From Deinococcus fonticola (GTDB lineage: Bacteria > Deinococcota > Deinococci > Deinococcales > Deinococcaceae): a stretch of DNA of 64,000 bases. The stretch spans positions 29,668 through 93,667 of the forward strand of contig NZ_SMMH01000015.1 in assembly GCF_004634215.1 (NCBI RefSeq), in the 5' to 3' direction. The position numbers and the translations under genes were made by a program. Of the stretch, positions 43,445 to 55,156 are shown piece by piece; positions within the stretch are counted from its first letter, which is position 1, and every line of letters begins with the position of its first letter. The notes below the pieces were generated by a model. That model did no database searches. It was not told the origin of the DNA and worked only from the letters and a program-made list of their open reading frames with translations.

Positions 43445-44185
43445 ATGGAGCAATTTGCGCAGTTCAGCGTCGATCAGCAGCGTCTTTACGGCATGCTGCA
43501 CACCCCGGATGCCCCTGCGCCGGCCACGGGCTGGCCGAGTGTGGTCGTTTTGCATGGGTTCACGGGCAACCGCATTGAAGGCCACCGGAACTTCGTGTTG
43601 CTGGCGCGCAAACTCGCGGAGCGTGGCGTGGCGTGCCTGCGCTTCGACTTCCGGGGCAGCGGCGAAAGTCAGGGTGACTTTTCCGAAATGACCGTGTCGC
43701 GGGAGGTTCAGGACGTTCAGGCGGCTTTCGAGTATATGCGCCGCCAGCCCGGCATAGACCCGGAGCGCGTCATGCTGCTGGGGTTCAGCATGGGCGGTCT
43801 GGTCGCGGCGCTCAGCCTGGCGAGCGTGAACCCGCACCGCCTGGCGCTGTGGTCACCCGCCCTGCCGGAACTCTGGCTTCGCCAGTTGCGCGGCGGGCTG
43901 CTGCCCCCCACCGTCACCGATTACGGCGGCTGGCCGCTGGGACGCGCTTTCCTTCAGGAAGTCGTCCGCTTAAGGCCCCTGGAAGCGGCCGCCGTCTGGG
44001 GCGGTGTGGCCCGCGTTTTCCACGGTGATCAGGATCTCACCTGCCCGCCTGCCTACGGCATCCAGTATGCCCAGGCCCTGCGCTGTGACGTGACCGCCAT
44101 TCCCGGCGCAGGCCATACCTACGACTCGCTGGAGCAGGTGGACATGCTGCACCGTGAGACGATCCGGTTTCTGGCTGGAGCATAG
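43445..44185 (+). CDS. Alpha/beta hydrolase (serine aminopeptidase S33-like)
   Basis: Soluble hydrolase or esterase of 246 aa. The oxyanion strand VVVLHGFTGNR (about residues 32-42), the nucleophile elbow GFSMGG (Ser about 119), the acid in HGDQD (about 196) and the His in GAGHTY (about 223) form a complete triad. ATG 43445 is chosen over 43436 because TATCAT (43432-43437) lies 7 nt upstream. The substrate is unknown. Confidence 0.9.
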   Translation: MEQFAQFSVDQQRLYGMLHTPDAPAPATGWPSVVVLHGFTGNRIEGHRNFVLLARKLAERGVACLRFDFRGSGESQGDFSEMTVSREVQDVQAAFEYMRRQPGIDPERVMLLGFSMGGLVAALSLASVNPHRLALWSPALPELWLRQLRGGLLPPTVTDYGGWPLGRAFLQEVVRLRPLEAAAVWGGVARVFHGDQDLTCPPAYGIQYAQALRCDVTAIPGAGHTYDSLEQVDMLHRETIRFLAGA

Positions 44186-44255
44186 GCTTTGGTAAGTAAT
44201 TCGCGGAAAAATATGGGTGGAATGCTGTTTTTCCAGTTGCCATAAACCAGTCGCT

Positions 44256-44780
44256 TCAAAGTCCGATCACCGCGCCGATAAGGGCAGCGGCTGCAATGAC
44301 CAGGGCAGCGTTCACGCGGGTTTTCCAGAGAAGGGCGAAGGCGAGCGTGGCGAGCACGGCACCGACCCAGTGGTGCACGCTGGAGCGCCACAGCACCAGC
44401 AGGCTGGCGAGCATGACGCCTGCCCCGAAGGGCAACAGGGAGTTGCGCAGGGCAACGGCCCAGGGGTGACGTCTGTTCCTGTACCACAGAGCGGCGACCA
44501 GGGCACTCAGGAAGGCGGTGGGGCCGTAAAAGGCGGCGGTGGCGACGGCCGCGCCGCTCCACCCGGCGATGGCGTACCCGTAGTGCGTGACCGCCAGCAG
44601 GTTCGGCCCCGGCATGACCTGCCCCAGCGCAAACCCGTTCGCCAGCACCTGCGGGGAAATCCAGTGGCGTTGCAGAACCAGGACGCGCTCCATTTCCGCC
44701 AGGTTCGCCCCGCCGAAACTCACCAGGCCCAGCCGCGCGAACTCGGCGAACATGGCCCCCAGTAGGTCTGGGCTACTCAC
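44256..44780 (-). CDS. chrA: Chromate transporter, half-size subunit
   Basis: Membrane protein of the CHR family, 174 aa, one of two half-size units encoded side by side. The motif [14 protein letters not shown] (about residues 22-35) and the family PGP signature in [12 protein letters not shown] (about 53-64) are clear; four to five membrane helices follow. The GTG start follows GGAG. It pairs with the gene at 44794-45375 and probably forms a heterodimer that exports chromate. Other anions are possible for some family members. Confidence 0.9.
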   Translation of the reverse strand: MSSPDLLGAMFAEFARLGLVSFGGANLAEMERVLVLQRHWISPQVLANGFALGQVMPGPNLLAVTHYGYAIAGWSGAAVATAAFYGPTAFLSALVAALWYRNRRHPWAVALRNSLLPFGAGVMLASLLVLWRSSVHHWVGAVLATLAFALLWKTRVNAALVIAAAALIGAVIGL

Positions 44781-44793
44781 AGGGACTCTCCTT

Positions 44794-45375
44794 TCACAGC
44801 GGCTTTCCCTCAGGCTTACGCGGGTGGTGAATAAGCAGGCCCACCCCCAGCAGAATCAGCAGGACGGGCAGCAGGTCAAGTCTCAGGACGCCGAGCGCCA
44901 GCCAGGTGAGCAGGGCAATCAACCAGCCCCCGCGAATGCCCAGGCCGACTTTCACCACGGGAATGGCGGCGGTCAGCAGCACCCCGATCGCTGCACATGC
45001 GGCGCCGTGCAGGGCGCTTTGCAGCCAGTCTGGCAGACCGTCACGGAGGCCCAGTGTCACCCACGACGCTGCGAGCATGGTCAGCAGTCCCGGCAGCAGA
45101 ATGCCCGCCACGGCCAGGACTGCGCCCGTTTTTCCGCTCAGCCTGACCCCCACCATCGCCGCGAGGTTCACGGCGTTCGGCCCTGGCGTCAGTTGCGCCA
45201 GCGTGAACACCTCGGCAAATTCCTCGTCGGTCATCCACCCGCGTGCCACCAGGGCGCGGCGGGCGTGGGCGGGTAACCCGCCGCCGATGCCGACCAGCGC
45301 CACCCCCATAAACACCTGGAACAGCGCCCCTGGTGAGATCCCCCCCTGGATGCGAGCTAAAGCTGTGTCCGTCAT
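44794..45375 (-). CDS. chrA: Chromate transporter, second half-size subunit
   Basis: CHR-family membrane protein of 193 aa. It has the [15 protein letters not shown] segment (about residues 30-44) and the signature [13 protein letters not shown] (about 62-74). It is encoded directly upstream of, and probably co-transcribed with, the other half. ATG 45375 lies 5 nt after TAGGCT (45381-45386), so an upstream in-frame codon is not used. Short-chain CHR proteins usually work as pairs, as arranged here. Confidence 0.9.
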   Translation of the reverse strand: MTDTALARIQGGISPGALFQVFMGVALVGIGGGLPAHARRALVARGWMTDEEFAEVFTLAQLTPGPNAVNLAAMVGVRLSGKTGAVLAVAGILLPGLLTMLAASWVTLGLRDGLPDWLQSALHGAACAAIGVLLTAAIPVVKVGLGIRGGWLIALLTWLALGVLRLDLLPVLLILLGVGLLIHHPRKPEGKPL

Positions 45376-45530
45376 GCCTGAGCCTAACTCTGCCACCCCC
45401 CGGCAAAAGGAGTACTACTCTGGGAACAACACTGAACATTATGTACGGAATTTGCGCCGCTGGTGTCTATTCAGAGGGAACTCCTCATGTTGGTATCACA
45501 AGCGGGTGCGAATGGTGTAAACTGCCGGTC

Positions 45531-45566
45531 ATGCCTGTGAAGGAGAAGACCTTTGGTGCAGCTTGA
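45531..45566 (+). CDS. Possible leaderless leader ORF overlapping the S1-domain gene (11 aa)
   Basis: ATG 45531 sits 7 nt after TAAACT (45518-45523). The ORF encodes MPVKEKTFGAA and ends at TGA 45564-45566, inside the S1-domain gene but in another frame. The Shine-Dalgarno sequence of the S1 gene (AGGAG) lies within it, so a ribosome translating the short ORF would pass over that site. It could couple or compete with S1 expression. It may also be a chance ORF. Confidence 0.35.
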   Translation: MPVKEKTFGAA

Positions 45567-45936
45567 TTCTGGTGCGGTCGCGGAGGGCCGCGTCACACGC
45601 GTTACGGATTTCGGCGCGTTCATTCAGTTCGAGAACGGTGAAACGGGATTGGTTCACATTTCCCAGATCGCCCACTCGTTCGTGCGGAACATCCACGACC
45701 ACGTCCGTGAGGGCGACAGTGTGGAGGTCAAGGTGCTGGGCCGCGATGAGCGGGGACGCCTCGACCTGTCCATCAAGGAACTGCTGGAAGAACCCGAAGA
45801 AGTGCCGCGTCCCCGCGCTATCGGGCGGCAAAGCCCACAGTTCGAGGCGAAGCTGCGCTCTTTTATGCGTGACGCCAAAGAGCGTACCACCACTGGCGGC
45901 GGCGGGAAAAAGCCCACCACCAAACGCAAGAAGTAA
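45553..45936 (+). CDS. S1-domain RNA-binding protein (YugI/GSP13-like)
   Basis: Small RNA-binding protein of 127 aa. Residues about 4-75 form a single S1/OB domain (GRVTRVTDFGAFIQFENGETGLVHIS, then VKVLGRDERGRLDLSIK) and the C-terminus is basic and Gly-rich (TTTGGGGKKPTTKRKK). Similar proteins are general-stress or ribosome-associated in Firmicutes. The start may be TTG 45553 or the next codon, GTG 45556; both follow AAGGAGA. Confidence 0.85.
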   Translation: MVQLDSGAVAEGRVTRVTDFGAFIQFENGETGLVHISQIAHSFVRNIHDHVREGDSVEVKVLGRDERGRLDLSIKELLEEPEEVPRPRAIGRQSPQFEAKLRSFMRDAKERTTTGGGGKKPTTKRKK

Positions 45937-46116
45937 GTTGTAGGTGGCCCTTAGAACGGGCCATTTTCACTTTAATGAAAGCGTAAACGGCCGGGACAGC
46001 ACAAGTCGTCAGAAGCTTGTGCCCGGCGTGGTAAAGTGAAGTTCGCCCACCACAAGAGGTTGGCAAAGCCGCCCACGAAGCCAGCATGGCTCGGGGCGCG
46101 GCGGAGGTGATGAACT

Positions 46117-46740
<624 letters not shown>

Positions 46741-46754
46741 ACGCCACAACAACG

Positions 46755-46792
46755 GACGGGAGATGACCATGACCGGTCATCCCCGTCTTTTT
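46755..46792 (+). terminator. Intrinsic terminator after infC
   Basis: GACGGGAGATGACC (46755-46768) pairs with GGTCATCCCCGTC (46775-46787), followed by TTTTT. infC is therefore monocistronic here. Confidence 0.85.
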
Positions 46793-46875
46793 GATGATCC
46801 AATTCGGGAAATTTCCCTGGTTGTTCAGTGATTGAATTCGCAGCGCGTTCAGGGTGAAAGGACAGCCACCTTGTT

Positions 46876-47031
46876 GTGATTGACCTGCTGTTTCTGGGCT
46901 TGCTGTGGGCGAACAGCGTCGGCTCGTTCACGACGCTGTTCGGCTATCTGGGCGACCTCGTTTTCGTCCCGTGGGTCTGCCTACCCGTCATCGGTGTCCT
47001 GATGAGCATTCTCGCCTTTGTTTTCCGCTAG
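46876..47031 (+). CDS. Possible small membrane protein (51 aa)
   Basis: A GTG-initiated ORF encoding MIDLLFLGLLWANS..., with two hydrophobic segments and few charges; it ends at TAG 47029-47031. The ribosome-binding site (AAAGGA, about 12 nt upstream) is weak. Its stop codon lies within the -10 hexamer of the next gene. Supported by hydrophobic composition and fit only. Confidence 0.4.
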   Translation: MIDLLFLGLLWANSVGSFTTLFGYLGDLVFVPWVCLPVIGVLMSILAFVFR

Positions 47032-47040
47032 CTTAAGAGC

Positions 47041-47286
<246 letters not shown>

Positions 47287-47306
47287 TCTTTATGGAGGGC
47301 TCGCCC

Positions 47307-47795
47307 ATGCCGGACTGGAAGGTCACGGCAGGCGACGTTGAAGCGGCCTCGGCCGTTCTTCTTGCAACCGCAAACGCCCTGATCGGGCGCGGGCAACTGC
47401 TGTGGCCCCCGCAAAGCCTCACGCCTCAGGGGCTCCTGCGCCATTACCCGCAGGAGTCGTGGCGGGTCGCGTGGCAAGGCGGGCAAGCGGTCGCGGCCTA
47501 CTCCCTGCTGACCACTGACCCCCTGTTCTGGCCGGCTGACCCGCCGGGTGAGGCCCGTTATCTGCACAAACTGGGCGTTGTGCCGGACTGCCAGGGGCAG
47601 GGCTTAGCTCACGTAATGCTGCGGCATGCCGTGCAGGAAACCCGGGTGGCGGGCTGCCCGTGGTTGAAGCTGGACACCGCCGCTGACCGGGCTAAACTCC
47701 GCGCCCTGTACACCAGCTTCGGTTTCGAAGAGGTCGGTGAGCGCCAGGTGGGGTCTTTTCTCGTTACGCTGCTGCGCCTGCCGGTTACTTTGTGA
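47307..47795 (+). CDS. GNAT family acetyltransferase
   Basis: Putative N-acetyltransferase of 162 aa. The acetyl-CoA motif region is LHKLGVVPDCQGQGLAHVML (about residues 85-104), with the R/Q-x-x-G-x-G/A core altered to QGQGLA, and the C-terminal YTSFGFEEVGE is typical. The start ATG 47307 is preferred over 47292 because GGAGG is 8 nt upstream. It follows the glutaredoxin gene on the same strand. Its end overlaps the convergent metallophosphatase gene by 11 bp. Confidence 0.85.
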   Translation: MPDWKVTAGDVEAASAVLLATANALIGRGQLLWPPQSLTPQGLLRHYPQESWRVAWQGGQAVAAYSLLTTDPLFWPADPPGEARYLHKLGVVPDCQGQGLAHVMLRHAVQETRVAGCPWLKLDTAADRAKLRALYTSFGFEEVGERQVGSFLVTLLRLPVTL

Positions 47796-48825
47796 TTGCC
47801 TGCTCGAAGGCCAGCGTGGGCGTGCCGTTGCCACCCACCGTGTAAAAACGCAGCTTCACTTCGGATTCGTTCACCCGCAGCCAGGTGAACCCCGGCTGAT
47901 GGAATTCCTGAAACAGGGCGGGGCGGTGGCCGCGCTGGGCACTTTCTCCCTGTCCGGCCGCGCCGCTGACCACCTGCCAGGTGCCCGGGCACTCCGGCTG
48001 CGGCGCGAACAGTTGCAGGGCGTGATCGTGACCGCTAAAAATGACGTCCACGTCGCCGCACACCGACCTGTAAAGCGAGTGCACCGCGTCGCCACGTTGC
48101 TGGGCGGTGGGCAGGCGATCATAGGCCCCGGCCTCTCCATGCCTGGCGTTGCTGAACAGGGGGTGATGGCCCAGCAGGAATGTCCAGGGGGCCACGCTGC
48201 TTGTGGCCTTCTGCGTCAACCAGGCCCGCTGCGCCACGTCCCACGACCCTCCCGGACGCTCCTGGGGCCGGCGCGAGGGCAGGTAGGCCGCCAGGGGAGC
48301 CGTGTCCACCGCGAGCACCTCGGCCACCTTGCCCAGCCGGGCGCGGTAAAACCTGTCCGGCATGACCCAGCGCGAATTGACCCGCGAGTACGCCACCTGA
48401 ACCTCTGCCCCGCCCGGGTTGGCGCCGTCACCGCCCCACAACAGCGACTCGTCGTGGTTGCCCGGAATCATCAGGAAAGGAAAGCCCAGCCCGCCGTACA
48501 GGTTCTCGAAGCGCTCGCGGAACAGTGGAGAGTCCACACGAGCCGGCCCGGACGGATAGAAATTGTCGCCCAGCCCGACCCCCAGGTCGCAGCCCCACTC
48601 CCGGCACACCGCCTGCATGGCCCGCGCCACCGCCCGCTGCTCGGGCCGACCTGTGCCCTGGTCACCCATGACCACCAGGCGGTACTCGACGCGTGGCGGC
48701 ACCGGTTCAACGACCGTGTCCTGCACAGCCAGATCATGCACAGTGACCGGAGCACGCGAGGGCGCGCAGCCCACCAGCAACCCCATCAGCGCCGTTCCCC
48801 GCAGCATGACCGTCAGCAAACGCAT
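47785..48825 (-). CDS. Metallophosphoesterase lipoprotein
   Basis: Predicted lipoprotein of 346 aa with a calcineurin-like phosphoesterase fold. The signal peptide ends in the lipobox LVGC (Cys about residue 20). The metal-binding motifs follow in order: VMGDQGTG (about 52-59), GLGDNFYPSG (about 83-92), PGNHDE (about 120-125), GHHPLFSN (about 220) and SGHDHALQ (about 264). These are complete, resembling purple-acid-phosphatase-like enzymes. ATG 48825 lies 6 nt after TATGCT (48832-48837). The substrate is unknown. Confidence 0.9.
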   Translation of the reverse strand: MRLLTVMLRGTALMGLLVGCAPSRAPVTVHDLAVQDTVVEPVPPRVEYRLVVMGDQGTGRPEQRAVARAMQAVCREWGCDLGVGLGDNFYPSGPARVDSPLFRERFENLYGGLGFPFLMIPGNHDESLLWGGDGANPGGAEVQVAYSRVNSRWVMPDRFYRARLGKVAEVLAVDTAPLAAYLPSRRPQERPGGSWDVAQRAWLTQKATSSVAPWTFLLGHHPLFSNARHGEAGAYDRLPTAQQRGDAVHSLYRSVCGDVDVIFSGHDHALQLFAPQPECPGTWQVVSGAAGQGESAQRGHRPALFQEFHQPGFTWLRVNESEVKLRFYTVGGNGTPTLAFEQAITK

Positions 48826-48978
48826 GACCGGAGCATAACCCGCCCGGTTCGCCGCGCGGGAAGCGCCTCGGCACAGAGTATTGACGGTGGAGCGATGACG
48901 GTTTCATAGGCGTGTCCCTCATGCCCGGCGGGCCCTGCCGCGCGAGACTGCACTTCCCACAGGGAAAGGAGCTGCACC

Positions 48979-49158
48979 ATGACCGATCCAGGAGACCGCG
49001 CCACCACCGACGCCAACGTTCGCCGCGACTTGCCCGACGCTGCCCCTGAAACCGTGAACTCCGGCATCGGCGAGGAAGGCCACGACGACAAGATCAAGAA
49101 CAACGAGCGCGAACAGGCCCGCATCAACAGCCAGAATCCAGATCCGCTCGACAAGTAA
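48979..49158 (+). CDS. Small acidic, probably disordered protein (59 aa)
   Basis: No family recognised. It is very hydrophilic (MTDPGDRATTDANVRRD...), rich in Asp, Glu, Asn and Arg without aromatic residues, so probably disordered. It has a strong ribosome-binding site (AAAGGAG, 8 nt) and its own terminator shared with pyrE, which supports a real gene. Small hydrophilic proteins of this kind are often linked to stress or desiccation, but nothing here proves it. Confidence 0.6.
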   Translation: MTDPGDRATTDANVRRDLPDAAPETVNSGIGEEGHDDKIKNNEREQARINSQNPDPLDK

Positions 49159-49166
49159 AGCCAACG

Positions 49167-49203
49167 AAAAGAGGCCGCAAGGAGCGAACTTGCGGCCTCT
49201 TTT
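49167..49203. terminator. Bidirectional terminator between the small acidic protein gene and pyrE
   Basis: AAAAGAGGCCGCAAG (49167-49181) and CTTGCGGCCTCTTTT (49189-49203) form a perfect 15-bp stem with an A-run and a T-run at its two ends. Confidence 0.9.
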
Positions 49204-49211
49204 TTGGATGG

Positions 49212-49723
49212 TCAACCCAGGTCGGTTTTCGAGTACAGCGCCGTCACCTGTAAGTTCAAGGCCTCCAGGGCGGCCTTCCCTCCCTGCTCGCGGTCAATCA
49301 CGCACAGGACGTGTTCGACGACCGCGCCGCGCTCCCGCAGGGCATGGACGGCAGCGATCACCGCCCCACCGGAAGTGACGACATCCTCCACGATCGTCAG
49401 GCGTTTGCCCGCGATGTCGGCGCCTTCGGCCAGCTGGCAGGTGCCGTATGCCTTGGCTTCTTTGCGAACGAATACGGCCGGCAGGCCCGTCACGGCGGAC
49501 AGCATGGTCACCACCGGAATCCCGCCCATCTCCAGGCCAGCCAGATACTCCGTATCGGCGGGAACGTGGGGAGCGAGGCTTTCGGCCACGGCCCGCAGAA
49601 TGCGCGGGTCGGACTCGAAACGGTACTTGTCGAAGTAGGAGTCGCTGACCACGCCGGAACGGAGCGTGAACGAACCGCTCAGCAAGGCTGCGTCCCGGAT
49701 GGCGTGCGCCAGTTCGCTGCGGT

Positions 49724-49727
<4 letters not shown>
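49212..49727 (-). CDS. pyrE: Orotate phosphoribosyltransferase
   Basis: Condenses orotate with PRPP to give OMP in UMP synthesis; 171 aa, somewhat short for the family (about 180-215). The PRPP loop is TIVEDVVTSGGAVI (about residues 110-123), and the FRKEAKAYGT flexible-loop region precedes it. TTG 49727 overlaps the stop of pyrC by 4 nt (TTGA), so it is the last, translationally coupled gene of the pyr operon. Confidence 0.95.
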
Positions 49728-50980
<1,253 letters not shown>

Positions 50981-51002
50981 TGTTGACCTCTTCTTTCGTG
51001 AA

Positions 51003-51923
51003 TTAACGGCTTCTGTCTCTCAGCACTTCAAAGCCAACGAACTCGTAGTCCTGCAATTCCTCGACCTTCACGCCCCGTTGAATCAGTGGCGGGGTCTTCC
51101 AGCCCAGGTGCGCTCCGCAGGTCGTGAGCCCATTCACATAAGTCACTTCGGTGCTCACTGTGCGGTCGGCCGCGCGGCTCAGCTGGACTTCCAGACGAGG
51201 GTAATAAATGGTCTCCACCTGCTCGACCCGCCCGGTCGGCTTGTGGCGGTACGTCTCGCGCACTTCGGCGTTCAGGGGTTGAAACGCGCACTTCCTGAAA
51301 CCCAGGCGGGCATCACTGTGCAGCCCGAACTGGGCGCAGGTGGGTTGCCCGAACTGCTTTTGCACGTCCGCCGCACGCTCCACCACCTGCAACACCCGCA
51401 TTTGCAGCGTCTCGAACGCCGTTTCCCTGTCCACGTACACCACCACACTGCCGCCTTTCACGGGCTGCACCATGACCGACAGCCCCGCCTGCCCGGACGG
51501 AAAGAGAAACCGGTTGCGCCCCTGCGTCACCGCGGCCTGCCCATAAAACACGAGGCTCAGCAGCCGGGCCACCTCGGCAGGAGCGTCACGGAACTCGGCG
51601 CACGAGACCTTCAGCTGTGGGCTGGAAGGCTGGCACACCTTCTGAACCTGGCTGTCCAGCGGAACCCAGGAGAACGGCCCTGCTTCCCGCACCTGCCCCA
51701 CGCCCCCCGCTTGCGGTGTGGGTACAGGTGCAGCGGCTACAGGTGAAACTGCCTCCACTCCCAGCACGCCCCAGAACGCCTCGCCGGACAGGCGCACCAG
51801 CCTGGCATTCAACTTCTGGACGGCCCTGACCTGCGGTGAATCCGGCCCATAGACTGCCGGGGAACACGCGCCCACCCAGGCCTTCAGCATAAGCAGCGTG
51901 GTGAAGGCGGCGGCCCGCTTCAC
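51003..51923 (-). CDS. Putative lipoprotein inside the pyr operon (306 aa)
   Basis: No family recognised. An N-terminal hydrophobic stretch ends in WVGAC, a plausible lipobox (Cys about residue 20). The rest is a soluble alpha/beta protein with six more Cys, suggesting disulfides outside the cytoplasm, and segments such as VVVYVDRETAFETLQ. The GTG start overlaps the stop of the previous gene (GTGA), so it is coupled. Its presence between pyrB and pyrC is not explained by pyrimidine chemistry. Confidence 0.65.
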   Translation of the reverse strand: MKRAAAFTTLLMLKAWVGACSPAVYGPDSPQVRAVQKLNARLVRLSGEAFWGVLGVEAVSPVAAAPVPTPQAGGVGQVREAGPFSWVPLDSQVQKVCQPSSPQLKVSCAEFRDAPAEVARLLSLVFYGQAAVTQGRNRFLFPSGQAGLSVMVQPVKGGSVVVYVDRETAFETLQMRVLQVVERAADVQKQFGQPTCAQFGLHSDARLGFRKCAFQPLNAEVRETYRHKPTGRVEQVETIYYPRLEVQLSRAADRTVSTEVTYVNGLTTCGAHLGWKTPPLIQRGVKVEELQDYEFVGFEVLRDRSR

Positions 51924-52267
51924 TTGCCCCCCGGCAGTTCTGAAACCGGCACGCGCCGCACGCCCTGGGCGTCACTCAGCACGGCGATGTCGCCATTGAA
52001 CACCGCCGCGATCAGGGCGTTTCCGGCAGCGTCCGTCTGCGCGCTGCAGCGCTCCAGGTTCAGGAACTTGCTGGTTTTCTTCATGCCGAACAGGTCGTCC
52101 GTGCAGGGCGTGGGCGGCACGGCCTTGCCCGTTTCGTAGTAGGCGTTGCTGACCGCCACGCGCACCAGCCGCACGTAATCCAGCGCCTCGGCCTCCGTGG
52201 AGGCGGGCGTGGCCTCGCGCTTGCAGGCGCTCAGCAGCAACAGTGCCAGGGTAAAAATTCGTTTCAA
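51920..52267 (-). CDS. Small putative lipoprotein inside the pyr operon (115 aa)
   Basis: Signal peptide with lipobox LSAC (MKRIFTLALLLLSAC), Cys at about residue 15, followed by a small domain with two further Cys (PCTDDLF and ERCSAQ) and a beta-rich C-terminus. A pilin-like length and composition are possible but no family is clear. TTG 52267 follows GGAGGAACGC and overlaps the stop of the DUF3995 gene. The GTG of the next gene overlaps its own stop. Confidence 0.65.
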   Translation of the reverse strand: MKRIFTLALLLLSACKREATPASTEAEALDYVRLVRVAVSNAYYETGKAVPPTPCTDDLFGMKKTSKFLNLERCSAQTDAAGNALIAAVFNGDIAVLSDAQGVRRVPVSELPGGK

Positions 52268-52710
52268 GCGTTCCTCCGTGTCTGCCACAGGTGCCACACC
52301 AGCGCCACTCCCCACATCAGGAACAGCGGATCCCACAGGAAGGCGTGCCCCAGCATGGCCGGACGGTCGTAAGCCCCGAAGTTGACGAGTCCGCCCAGCA
52401 CGGCCAGCGAGGTGAGGGTCACGAAGCCACCGTACAGCACCAGGAACACGCCGCCCACCCAACTGATCCCGCGCCAGAGCTTTGGCCAGGGGAGGCGGCC
52501 CTGCGCGTTAAGGAGCGGAATCACCGCCGCCAGCGCCTTGAACAGCGCGATGAGGCCCAGCACCAGACTTGCACTGAGAGGGCCAGATTTCACGAAATCC
52601 TGCGGCCTCTGGCCCACCGTATCCAGTAGCCACGTGCCCCCCAGCGCCCAGTACAGGCTGAACGCCGCGTGAATCACGCCCACGAGGAAGGCGATTCTCA
52701 CGGCCCGCAT
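52264..52710 (-). CDS. DUF3995-like membrane protein inside the pyr operon
   Basis: Integral membrane protein of 148 aa with four hydrophobic segments (about residues 5-25, 45-65, 78-105, 122-142). The ALHAAFSLYWALGG-like start and the LVNFGAYDRPAMLGHAFLWDPLFLMWG ending resemble DUF3995 proteins of unknown function. It begins 20 nt after pyrB. It may correspond in position to the extra ORF found between pyrB and pyrC in Thermus pyr operons, but sequence relation is not shown. Confidence 0.7.
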   Translation of the reverse strand: MRAVRIAFLVGVIHAAFSLYWALGGTWLLDTVGQRPQDFVKSGPLSASLVLGLIALFKALAAVIPLLNAQGRLPWPKLWRGISWVGGVFLVLYGGFVTLTSLAVLGGLVNFGAYDRPAMLGHAFLWDPLFLMWGVALVWHLWQTRRNA

Positions 52711-52730
52711 GGCAGGGGCTGGGGGCAGAC

Positions 52731-54304
<1,574 letters not shown>

Positions 54305-54318
54305 CTACTCCTTCTCTT

Positions 54319-54366
54319 GCCTCACTGGGCCTGCCTCTCTGGGCGGGTGCAGCCTCACGGGACTGC
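54319..54366 (-). promoter_or_regulatory. Three tandem PyrR-type binding loops
   Basis: Three hexaloops fit the PyrR consensus CNGNGA. The first, CCGTGA, is closed by a 6-bp stem (GCAGTC/GGCTGC, 54366-54349). The second, CAGAGA, and third, CAGTGA, are each closed by GCC/GGC (54344-54333 and 54330-54319). The last ends only 5 nt before the Shine-Dalgarno of the leader ORF, so bound PyrR could block its translation. UMP or UTP excess would then cause termination. Confidence 0.75.
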
Positions 54367-54418
54367 GGAGAGATGGACTTTCTGTTTTGCCGGGGCCGTG
54401 TTGCCCGGGCCGCTCCAG

Positions 54419-54427
54419 AGTGTAGCA
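54419..54427 (-). promoter_or_regulatory. Extended -10 promoter element of the pyr operon
   Basis: On the minus strand TGCTACACT is a TGn-extended -10 (TACACT). Initiation near 54412 gives a leader of about 190 nt before pyrR that contains all the control elements. No well-spaced -35 is obvious. Confidence 0.55.
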
Positions 54428-54551
54428 GGCGGCAAAGTCAGTGGGGACGGTCAAGCCCGGGAGTGTCCAGCCCAGGTAGGACGCGCTGAGGGCTGCTGTT
54501 GTCAGTTTCAGGCAATGGGCCACAGGTCACCAAGATAAACACGCACTAAAC

Positions 54552-54608
54552 TTGACACAATAAGACTCAGGTTTTACTATAGATATATCTGAGTGCAAGG
54601 CGCTCAAG
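54552..54608 (+). promoter_or_regulatory. hsp20 promoter with an HspR (HAIR)-like operator
   Basis: TTGACA (54552-54557), 17 nt, TACTAT (54575-54580). Just downstream TCTGAGT-N7-GCTCAAG (54588-54608) matches the HspR inverted repeat CTTGAGT-N7-ACTCAAG at 11 of 14 positions and would cover the transcription start. A second dyad, ACTCAG (54565-54570)/CTGAGT (54589-54594), brackets the -10. HspR is a known heat-shock repressor in D. radiodurans. The site is inferred by eye. Confidence 0.6.
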
Positions 54609-54631
54609 TTTCATCTCAGGAGGTACATCAG

Positions 54632-55087
54632 ATGATGCGATTTGATCCTTTCCGTGAAATCGAAGAACTGGCCCAGCGCATGGATCGCGGCTTTACCGGC
54701 AACAGCAGTGTGGCCCGTTTCAGCCCGCCCGTGGACATTCACGAGGACGAGCAGGGCCTGGAACTGACCCTCGATCTGCCAGGCGTGTCCCCCGACACCC
54801 TGAACATCGAAGCCGAGAACAGCACCCTGACCGTGCAGGCCGAGCGCAAGTACAGCCGCGTGGAGGGCAAGACCGCCCACCGCGTCGAACGCGCTTACGG
54901 CACATTTACCCGCACCTTCAGCATTCCCACCAAGTACGACCTGAGCAAAGTCGAAGCCGACTTCGACCACGGCACCCTGACCCTGAAAGTCCCGCGCAGT
55001 GAAGCCGCCCAGAAGCGCAGCATCACCGTGCGCACTGGCGGTCAGGCCAGCCAGCCGAAGACGGTCGAGGCCGACGCACAGAGCTGA
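54632..55087 (+). CDS. Small heat shock protein, Hsp20 family
   Basis: ATP-independent holdase of 151 aa. The alpha-crystallin domain runs from about residue 30 (PPVDIHEDEQGLELTLDLPGV) to about 130, with the conserved FTRTFSIP region and GTLTLKVPR motif near its end; a flexible tail (QPKTVEADAQS) follows. ATG 54632 follows AGGAGG by 8 nt; the in-frame extension upstream would cross the operator and is rejected. It has its own promoter and terminator, so it is a single heat-shock gene. Confidence 0.94.
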   Translation: MMRFDPFREIEELAQRMDRGFTGNSSVARFSPPVDIHEDEQGLELTLDLPGVSPDTLNIEAENSTLTVQAERKYSRVEGKTAHRVERAYGTFTRTFSIPTKYDLSKVEADFDHGTLTLKVPRSEAAQKRSITVRTGGQASQPKTVEADAQS

Positions 55088-55118
55088 TTCGCCTCTGGTC
55101 TCCCGGTATAGAGAAAGC

Positions 55119-55145
55119 CCCCCGTCACGCATGCGGGGGTTTTTT
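55119..55145 (+). terminator. Intrinsic terminator after hsp20
   Basis: CCCCCG (55119-55124) pairs with CGGGGG (55134-55139), followed by TTTTTT. Confidence 0.85.
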
Positions 55146-55156
55146 CATGTTTGCTT

